From NCBI GenBank assembly GCA_035543875.1, contig DATKIY010000138.1:1-10715 (forward strand): a stretch of 10,715 nucleotides of DNA. Reading direction: 5' to 3'. Position numbers and translations under genes: made by a program. The stretch comes from DATKIY01 sp035543875. GTDB taxonomy: Bacteria > Actinomycetota > Actinomycetes > JAHEKZ01. Shown here one piece after another: positions 5,527 to 10,715 of the stretch (position 1 is the first letter of the stretch; each line of letters starts with the position of its first letter). The notes beneath the pieces were generated by a model, which was not told where the DNA came from, did no database searches, and saw only the letters and a list, made by a program, of their open reading frames with translations.

Positions 5527-7602
5527 ATGGCTATGGACAGCGCACCGCCCATCCTGACGGTGGCGCCGCGAAAGCCACGCCCGGTTGGAAGGTTCAATCT
5601 GTATGCGGGCTTGACCGCCACAACAGTCGCCGCTTTCTCTTATGTCGTCTTCTTGTCAGTCCGCACGCTGCCTTCTGAGGGTCTCGGAGTCGTTCTGATT
5701 GGCGCAGCACCCATCTGCGCGCTGCTCGCGACACCAGTGCTCGTCAGCCGAGCCGATGCAGATGCCGATGACGCGCTTCGTTGGTTTAGCTGTGGTCTCG
5801 GACTGGCGGTGGCCGCACTCTTTCTTCAGCTGATGTCATTCCCAGCAATTGTTGGTGACCATGGACCGCTGGGTACGAGTAACCAGGGAAGTGCGTGGCT
5901 CTACCTGCTCTTCCACCTAGCCTTGGTCGCTGCAGCATTCGCTGCTGCTGCGCGCGTCAACATCCGCTGGTGCAAGCCCTTCGTCGTGATTGGTGCCCTG
6001 CTGGTCAGCGCGGCCGCCCTGAGCTTTGTGCCGCCTACTGTCCTCATCACCACAGACGCGGAGTTCACCGAGACCCTTACTGCGATTCAGTTCGGTATAG
6101 CTGCCGCCATGGCATTCGCCCTCGGGCTCTGGGTCTGGCGCACTGGCAACCATGCCAGCCCGTTGCAGGGCTGGGTGGGAGTCTCGCTGCTGTTGCTTAC
6201 GTACGAGACCGTGCTCAACGCGGTTTCCGATAGACGCTTCGACGCCGACTGGTGGTCAAGTCTGACCATGCGGGCAGCCGCGTTCGCGGTACTCGCTGTG
6301 GGATCGATCCTGGCAATCACCCACCAACTTCGAAGATTCGAGGGCTATAGCGACAGGGAGCTGTCTCGTCGAGAAGCCGAACTGGACCAATCCATCGCAG
6401 TGAGTGACCGGTTGTTGGCATCCGCGACGAGTTTGGTGTCCGCCGTTCGTCCGCAAGACGTTGCTCAGGTTCTGGCCGAGGCAGTCAGCTCGGCGATCAG
6501 CATGGATCACGTTCAGGTCTTCGATTTGCACCCAACAAAGCGAGGTCTACGCGATCTATATCAAGCCGGAATCACGCCAGAGACTCAGCCGACCTTGGAT
6601 GGCCTGACTGAGGTTGCCATGAGGGGAGAAACAGTTGTCCTGCCCGATGCCGAACAGGACTTGGCTCCTTCTGGTACAGCCAGCTTGTTCAACTCTGTGA
6701 GTATCGATTTTCCAACCGCTACCGCCCTTCCGCTCCGCGCCGGTGGACAAGTCATTGCTGGCCTCGTCGCCGTCGACCCACGACCACAAACCTGGTCCGG
6801 CTGGACCCGCGAACTGCTATTGGGATTGGCGGCCCAGGCTGGCCCCGCGCTGTCACGCGCGCGCTTGTTCGAACGGGAACATCGAACGGCCGAAGCACTG
6901 CAGCTGGCGCTACTCCCAGAGCGACTACCAACTGTTGGCGGAGTCGACCTGGCTGGTAGGTACGTCGCAGGACAGAGCGGCGTCCTCGTCGGAGGCGACT
7001 GGTACGACTGCATCGAGCTCCCCGACGGTAGCGTGTCACTCATCGTCGGCGACGTCATGGGAAAGGGAATCAAGGCCGCCACACTTATGGGACGCCTCCG
7101 CGAGGCGAGTCGCGTGCTCGTTGGGGTTGATCCGTCACCCGCGAACGTTCTGGATGGACTGAACGATGTCCTAATCTCGGCGGACACCGATCAGATCGCC
7201 ACTGCGGCTTGCCTATTGCTCGAACCGTCACGCCGCAAGGTCACCATCAGTCTAGCTGGTCACCCCCCGCCCGTCGCGGTCGCGCCGGACGGAACTGCGA
7301 CAACCCTCGGCGACAAGACTGCGCTGTCTCCGCTACTAGGTCTTTTACCAACCACGGGAACCAGTCGACCTCAGATCGTTGAATCGCTAACCATTGGCTC
7401 TGTCCTTATCGCCTATACCGATGGACTGATCGAAGACAAGTCTGGAATCACCGACGGTCTTAACCGATTGCTTGCAACGTGCTCGGAGCTCCACGAACAA
7501 AACTTGAACGTAGACGCGTTTGCCCGAGCGCTCCTTGCATCTCGGCCAGCCGGGGATCTGACCGACGACATTGCACTGCTCGTGGCCCGACTACGGCCCT
7601 GA
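5527..7602 (+). CDS. Membrane MASE4-like-GAF-SpoIIE phosphatase
   Basis: The 691-residue sensor phosphatase is anchored in the membrane. About eight hydrophobic segments fill residues 24-266 (about 24-46, 53-75, 86-106, 122-143, 149-172, 183-204, 213-233, 246-264). The pattern LMSFPAIVGDHGPLGTSNQGSAWLYLLFHLA resembles the MASE4 membrane sensor domain (from memory, not searched). A short helix leads into a GAF domain at about 295-445. The SpoIIE/PP2C phosphatase is about 455-690, with LLPERLP, VGGDWYD (488-494), VGDVMGKG (507-514), SLAGHPPP, YTDGLIED (630-637) and LTDDIALLVARL; the expected metal-binding aspartates are present. GGAAGG six bases before the ATG supports the start. Unlike the other phosphatase in the window it has no kinase domain, and the divergent RsbW-like gene may supply that. 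It probably dephosphorylates a STAS protein in response to a membrane or ligand signal (inference). It ends 13 nt from the convergent next gene. Confidence 0.92.
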   Translation: MAMDSAPPILTVAPRKPRPVGRFNLYAGLTATTVAAFSYVVFLSVRTLPSEGLGVVLIGAAPICALLATPVLVSRADADADDALRWFSCGLGLAVAALFLQLMSFPAIVGDHGPLGTSNQGSAWLYLLFHLALVAAAFAAAARVNIRWCKPFVVIGALLVSAAALSFVPPTVLITTDAEFTETLTAIQFGIAAAMAFALGLWVWRTGNHASPLQGWVGVSLLLLTYETVLNAVSDRRFDADWWSSLTMRAAAFAVLAVGSILAITHQLRRFEGYSDRELSRREAELDQSIAVSDRLLASATSLVSAVRPQDVAQVLAEAVSSAISMDHVQVFDLHPTKRGLRDLYQAGITPETQPTLDGLTEVAMRGETVVLPDAEQDLAPSGTASLFNSVSIDFPTATALPLRAGGQVIAGLVAVDPRPQTWSGWTRELLLGLAAQAGPALSRARLFEREHRTAEALQLALLPERLPTVGGVDLAGRYVAGQSGVLVGGDWYDCIELPDGSVSLIVGDVMGKGIKAATLMGRLREASRVLVGVDPSPANVLDGLNDVLISADTDQIATAACLLLEPSRRKVTISLAGHPPPVAVAPDGTATTLGDKTALSPLLGLLPTTGTSRPQIVESLTIGSVLIAYTDGLIEDKSGITDGLNRLLATCSELHEQNLNVDAFARALLASRPAGDLTDDIALLVARLRP

Positions 7603-7615
7603 TCGTGACCGCCAG

Positions 7616-8449
7616 CTAGGAGGCAAACGACGCCGCATCAGGAGAGTCCGGGGTCAGCAGCGACGACTCGTCTCGCTGCCAAGCGCCGAGGATCCGATGG
7701 ACTGCTTCGCATTCTGTTCGCGCCGAAGTGATGGCGCCAAACAAGATTTCCTGGGCAAGTTCGGGCTGGCACGCCAGCGTTGAGGCAAAGGCTTCCACAC
7801 CCGCTCGTCGATCGTGAGCGACGAATCCAATACGGGCTCCATGCCAGCGGCTATGCAACGTGAACATGCTCATTACGTTCGCTCTCGCCAACGTAAAGCC
7901 TGGAATCTGTGTCAGGTCCGTCTGGAAATCAAGACTGAGTTTCGCAGCGGCCGAATTAGGACCGAACGTGTACGCACCGGCGCCCGTTGACTCCCAAATA
8001 CCTCGGTGGGCAGCCAACTCACGCACGTGCTCGGCGTTGTCACTCTTGAGCAGGTGCGTCGTGATCGATGGCGCCGCTGACGCTTCAAGAACTCGCCGAA
8101 GTCCTTCTTCGACGCCTGAACCGTCCGGAATTAGCCCGACTTCGTCGCGTATCCGGAGTTCGACCTCGGATTCGAGCTTCGAGCGCCACGCGAGCAATTC
8201 TGGATGATGCTTCCACCCATCCGATGTTTCACGCCAGCCGCCGTAGTGGAGTCCGTAAAGGCAGTACAGGGCGAGCGCCGCGTCGTCGCCGTAAAGCGGG
8301 TCATCAACCGGCTCGGACCAATGCAGAACTCGGACGCGCTCGGGGTCTCTCAGCAGAACGTCTCGGACTTCCTCACTCAGTGGCCCACGCGACGACGGCA
8401 GTTCCCGTCGTCCAGCTGTTCCGTCGGTGTTCTCGGCCGGATCTGGCAT
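7616..8449 (-). CDS. Shortened heme-oxygenase-like 'iron-containing redox enzyme' protein
   Basis: The 277-residue protein resembles the actinobacterial iron-containing redox enzyme family (heme-oxygenase-like diiron fold). Recognisable blocks are PLYGDDAALALYCLYGLHYGGW (51-72), the RSKLESEVE helix (89-97), AAAKLSLDFQTD (167-178), IPGFTLARANVMSMFTLHSRWHGARIGF (182-209) and LAQEILFGAI (231-240). Compared with the family pattern recalled from memory, about 30 residues seem missing after LSLDFQTD and a similar number after ARIGFVAHD. Several expected iron ligands (the ExxxH histidine, the later Asp and His) are replaced. The frame is intact, so this looks like divergence rather than a frameshift, and catalysis is doubtful. 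The ATG at 8449 has AAGGAG six bases upstream; a GTG at 8452 is possible. A strong SigB-type promoter precedes it. The fold assignment is moderately sure, function unknown. Confidence 0.75.
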   Translation of the reverse strand: MPDPAENTDGTAGRRELPSSRGPLSEEVRDVLLRDPERVRVLHWSEPVDDPLYGDDAALALYCLYGLHYGGWRETSDGWKHHPELLAWRSKLESEVELRIRDEVGLIPDGSGVEEGLRRVLEASAAPSITTHLLKSDNAEHVRELAAHRGIWESTGAGAYTFGPNSAAAKLSLDFQTDLTQIPGFTLARANVMSMFTLHSRWHGARIGFVAHDRRAGVEAFASTLACQPELAQEILFGAITSARTECEAVHRILGAWQRDESSLLTPDSPDAASFAS

Positions 8450-8505
8450 CACGCTCTCCTTCAGCCAGCAAATATTCGTCGACCAAACGCGACGCCACCG
8501 CAGAG

Positions 8506-8530
8506 ATACCCAAGACGGCGCACAACAAAC
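8506..8530 (-). promoter_or_regulatory. Strong SigB/SigF-consensus promoter (minus strand)
   Basis: On the minus strand GTTTGT (8530-8525), exactly 13 nt, then GGGTAT (8511-8506), a full match to the SigB -10 and to the GTTT core of the -35. The predicted start is near 8499, giving about 50 nt of leader before the ATG at 8449 with its AAGGAG. This is the best promoter match in the window, and its class fits the sigma factor encoded at 7-783. Confidence 0.8.
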
Positions 8531-8535
8531 GTCAG

Positions 8536-8561
8536 GTTTGACGCCGAAGAGATTTGGGCAG
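8536..8561 (+). promoter_or_regulatory. SigB/SigF-type promoter of the isochorismatase-like gene
   Basis: GTTTGA (8536-8541), 14 nt, then GGGCAG (8556-8561). This has the same spacing and C-variant -10 as the candidate at 3585-3610. The predicted start near 8568 gives a leader of about 50 nt to the ATG at 8617. Only five bases separate its -35 from that of the divergent promoter, so the two share one compact control region. Confidence 0.62.
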
Positions 8562-8616
8562 GCTCAAGACCGCTCCAGGTCCGTTCACGCCCATTCGACG
8601 CCAGACGAGGTCAACC

Positions 8617-9204
8617 ATGATCAGCAACCGAACAGCGCTTGTCCTCCTTGATCTCCAGCCGGTATTCATGACGTCCGCCAGACCAGCTGCGTCAGACGTT
8701 GTCTCGGCCGCAAACACCGTTCTGGGCACCGCGACGGCCTTGGACCTTCCGGTCATCGCGATCCGCACCGAGCACAGTCCCGATGGCGCCACCTGGACTC
8801 TCAATATGCGCCGCGCCGCCTCGGGATTTGCGTACTCGGCAGATCCTGCAACGTGGTTTCATCCGGACCTGCAATTACCCGTCGGAACGACTTGTCTAAC
8901 CAAAACGAGGGACAGTGGCTTCTACCTCACTGGGTTGGACGACCTGCTGGGCTACCTACAGATCAATTCGATTCTCCTAGCTGGGACATCCGCCGAACTG
9001 TCGATTGAGCACACCGCCAGGGATGCGTATGCGCGTAATGTCCGCGTGACGTTTATCCAGGATGCAATCTCGTCGCAGTCAATCAGGACCAGAAATGAGG
9101 TACTGCGACGAATGAGTGACCAATTTGGGCAGCAGTCAGTGCACAGCTCGCAGATCATGCAACGACTCCGCGGACTTGACGTGCCCCAGTTGATTGGTCG
9201 CTAG
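8617..9204 (+). CDS. Isochorismatase-family (cysteine hydrolase) protein lacking the catalytic cysteine
   Basis: The 195-residue protein has the isochorismatase-like alpha/beta fold. ALVLLDLQPVF (7-17) holds the catalytic Asp12, TKTRDSGF (95-102) holds Lys96, and the cysteine segment is AGTSAELSIEHTARDAYARNV (122-142). In cysteine hydrolases (nicotinamidase, N-carbamoylsarcosine amidase and similar) that last segment reads roughly GT-x3-C-x3-TARDA. Here the cysteine position is Ser129. Members without the cysteine exist (EntB and PhzD hydrolyse the isochorismate vinyl ether), so the protein may still act, on a different bond. It has no acyl-carrier domain, and no siderophore or phenazine gene is nearby. 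The ATG at 8617 has GAGG six bases upstream. The frame is open upstream, but the promoter and Shine-Dalgarno site favour this start. A DUF6328-like gene follows after 17 nt and is probably co-transcribed. Confidence 0.88.
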   Translation: MISNRTALVLLDLQPVFMTSARPAASDVVSAANTVLGTATALDLPVIAIRTEHSPDGATWTLNMRRAASGFAYSADPATWFHPDLQLPVGTTCLTKTRDSGFYLTGLDDLLGYLQINSILLAGTSAELSIEHTARDAYARNVRVTFIQDAISSQSIRTRNEVLRRMSDQFGQQSVHSSQIMQRLRGLDVPQLIGR

Positions 9205-9221
9205 CGGTACCGTTCACGTTG

Positions 9222-9713
9222 ATGAACGCAAAATCTGCCCCAAACGACGGCCGCGACGAAAGCAGCATTGAACGGACTGACCGCAACTTCACTGAACTGC
9301 TCCAGGAACTACGCGTCGCGCAAACCGGCGTCCAGATTCTCTTTGCATTTCTGCTCACCATGCCGTTCACCCAGCGGTTCGTAACGCTGGATCAGACTCA
9401 AAAATGGCTCTATGGCGTCACCGTCCTTACTGCGGCGATGGCCCTAGGTCTACTCGTTGGTCCCGTGGCGGCTCACCGTCTGACGTTCCGCACCCAACGC
9501 AAAGAGTCGGTGCTCATGCTGAGTCATGTCATGACGCTTGCCGGAATGTGCTTCATGGGACTCGCCGTTACTTTGGCCGTGTCGCTCGCCATCTGGGCCG
9601 CGCTCGGTGGAACCGCTGCAGTCCTTGCGACCGTGACCGTCGCGGTCACCTTCGTCACTTTCTGGCTCGCGCTACCCCTATGGGTGCGTCACAAAACACC
9701 CACGCCGCAATAA
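9222..9713 (+). CDS. DUF6328-like four-helix membrane protein
   Basis: This 163-residue protein is an uncharacterised actinobacterial membrane protein, matched from memory to DUF6328. A charged cytoplasmic N-terminus (1-32) ends in the signature ERTDRNFTELLQELRVAQTGVQILFAFLLTMPF (17-49). The signature leads into the first membrane helix (about 34-53). Further helices are at about 63-85, 98-125 and 127-156, with the loop PVAAHRLTFRTQRKE (81-95) between the second and third. The C-terminus is short and basic. No reaction or partner is known. The ATG at 9222 is preferred over an in-frame TTG at 9219; neither has a good Shine-Dalgarno sequence. The 17-nt gap from the isochorismatase-like gene suggests one transcript, possibly with translational coupling. 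No promoter of its own was seen. Confidence 0.85.
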   Translation: MNAKSAPNDGRDESSIERTDRNFTELLQELRVAQTGVQILFAFLLTMPFTQRFVTLDQTQKWLYGVTVLTAAMALGLLVGPVAAHRLTFRTQRKESVLMLSHVMTLAGMCFMGLAVTLAVSLAIWAALGGTAAVLATVTVAVTFVTFWLALPLWVRHKTPTPQ

Positions 9714-9894
9714 CTGCCATCAAACTCCCCCCGCGCCGCCCCATCCCCGTCATCGGGCCACACCTGGATTAATCTGAGGACCAGCACGGTGAAGACGGCA
9801 AATGATGCAATATGCGATCAATGACGCAACTCATCACGAGCGGCTGCAACCAAGTGCTGGCGGGGAGCTGTGTCACTGAGTGTCAGGAGGTGAC

Positions 9895-10715
9895 GTGACA
9901 CGGACCGACCAGGCGAATCACTTTCCCTTGAACCCCTTGTTCCGGACGCCTGACGCGAGTACGACGATCCGAGGTGGGGTCGTTGCGTTACATGGATCGT
10001 CACTGCCGCAGCGAGATCAACCGATATTTAAACACCTTGCTCAAAGCCTGAACCCCCTTGGTTTTGTCGTGCTGAGTTTTGATCGACGACCGTGGCCAGG
10101 TGACGACACTCCACTCGAAGTGCAGACGGAAGACGCACTGCAAGCCGTCCATTCACTAAGAAACAAGATTTCCGCTCCGGTCGGGCTTTTTGGATTCAGC
10201 CAAGGTGCATGGTCGGCGTCACTGGCGGCCTCTCGTGATCCTACGGTTGCCTTCTTGCTCCTGGTTGGCTGCTCAGGAGTGAGCCCAGCCGAACAGATGA
10301 GGTTCTACAGCGATGAGCTGCTTCGCCGCAGTGGTTTTAGTAGCGCCGACCGCGCGAAACAACTCGCGTTGAGAATTGGCTTTGAGAGGCTCTATCGGGG
10401 CGATGGGGACCGAACCACCACGGGGGATTTGCTCCAAGAAGCACTTGAAGAACCGTGGTTCAAAGCTGCCTACGATGAGGGCGAACTACCGGCACCAGGA
10501 GTTCTTTGGCGAGACATCGACTACGACCCCGAACCCGCCTTCACCAAGGTAATGGTCCCAACATTGTTGCTCTACGGATCTGACGAGGAATGCGTGCCAG
10601 CTGCGGCAAGCAAAGTGGTCTGGTCACGAGCCGCCGACATCTCGGGAAACCAGCAGATCACGATCATCGACATCCCCAACTGTGGACACTTCCCCGCACC
10701 TGGTGAAAACCCCGC
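9895..10715 (+). CDS. Alpha/beta hydrolase, 3' end beyond the window
   Basis: An open frame runs to the window edge, giving 273 residues with no stop. It encodes an alpha/beta-hydrolase-fold enzyme, probably an esterase, lipase or peptidase-like hydrolase. The oxyanion-hole motif LHGSS is at 32-36, the nucleophile elbow is GFSQGAW (Ser102), and the acid is in YGSDEECVP (Asp230). The catalytic histidine is in NCGHFP (His265). Residues about 128-210 form a helical cap. All three triad residues are present, so it is probably active; the substrate is unknown. The GTG at 9895 follows AGGAGG by four bases, rather tight. An in-frame GTG at 9880 directly follows a stop (9877-9879) and is the only longer option. 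The 181 nt upstream separate it from the DUF6328-like gene. No convincing promoter or terminator was seen there. Confidence 0.87.
   Translation, partial: MTRTDQANHFPLNPLFRTPDASTTIRGGVVALHGSSLPQRDQPIFKHLAQSLNPLGFVVLSFDRRPWPGDDTPLEVQTEDALQAVHSLRNKISAPVGLFGFSQGAWSASLAASRDPTVAFLLLVGCSGVSPAEQMRFYSDELLRRSGFSSADRAKQLALRIGFERLYRGDGDRTTTGDLLQEALEEPWFKAAYDEGELPAPGVLWRDIDYDPEPAFTKVMVPTLLLYGSDEECVPAAASKVVWSRAADISGNQQITIIDIPNCGHFPAPGENP

Noticed and set aside
5379..5621. N-terminal extension of the RsbW-like protein to 222 residues
   Set aside because: It would overlap the divergent phosphatase gene start, run through the promoter-like sequence and palindrome, and add a region unlike the family. The TTG at 5378 gives the normal length.
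6585..7187. 200-codon minus-strand frame inside the membrane phosphatase gene
   Set aside because: It is a Ser/Arg/Pro-rich shadow frame antisense to the GAF and SpoIIE domains, with no motif or ribosome binding site.
7860..8620. Plus-strand frames opposite the redox-enzyme-like gene
   Set aside because: Low-complexity Arg/Ser-rich shadows; the minus strand holds recognisable family blocks, an AAGGAG site and a consensus promoter.
9818..10003. 61-codon minus-strand frame across the hydrolase start
   Set aside because: It overlaps the start of a frame with a full hydrolase triad and has no recognisable content.

Overview
The window looks like chromosomal DNA from an actinomycete (Actinomycetota). 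The evidence is the moderately high GC content by eye, frequent GTG and TTG starts, a SigB/SigF-type sigma factor with partner-switching regulators, SpoIIE-type phosphatases carrying PAS, GAF or membrane sensor domains, and a DUF6328-like membrane protein. No genus can be assigned from the sequence alone. No rRNA, tRNA, CRISPR array, transposase or phage gene was seen.

Layout, left to right. (a) 7-3540: a SigB/SigF/SigG-type sigma factor (+), tail-to-tail with a minus-strand pair. That pair is a soluble PAS-PAS-GAF-SpoIIE phosphatase-HATPase protein followed by a STAS anti-sigma factor antagonist. (b) 3648-4913: a plus-strand cluster of a 47-residue hydrophobic peptide, an unrecognised 153-residue protein and a hemerythrin-domain protein. 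(c) 4953-7602: a divergent pair, with a free-standing RsbW-like ATPase/kinase on the minus strand and a membrane-bound MASE4-like-GAF-SpoIIE phosphatase on the plus strand. (d) 7616-9713: another divergent pair, with a shortened heme-oxygenase-like 'iron-containing redox enzyme' on the minus strand and, on the plus strand, a cysteine-less isochorismatase-family protein followed by a DUF6328-like membrane protein. (e) 9895 to the end: an alpha/beta hydrolase cut off by the window edge.

The regulatory parts form a recognisable general-stress partner-switching set: sigma factor, STAS antagonist, two sensor phosphatases and two HATPase kinase domains. In such systems the kinase phosphorylates the STAS protein and/or sequesters the sigma factor, and the phosphatase reverses this on a signal. 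Who partners whom here is inference.

The most interesting observation is that the divergent intergenic regions carry sequences resembling the SigB/SigF promoter (GTTT, a 12-16 nt spacer, then GGGTAT-like). The best is GTTTGT-N13-GGGTAT, in front of the redox-enzyme-like gene. It lies back-to-back with GTTTGA-N14-GGGCAG in front of the isochorismatase-like gene. Others precede the 47-residue peptide and the free-standing kinase. Together they suggest that the sigma factor in the window, or a relative, directly drives these accessory genes and part of its own signalling circuit. The two genes sharing the strongest promoter pair both appear to have altered catalytic centres.
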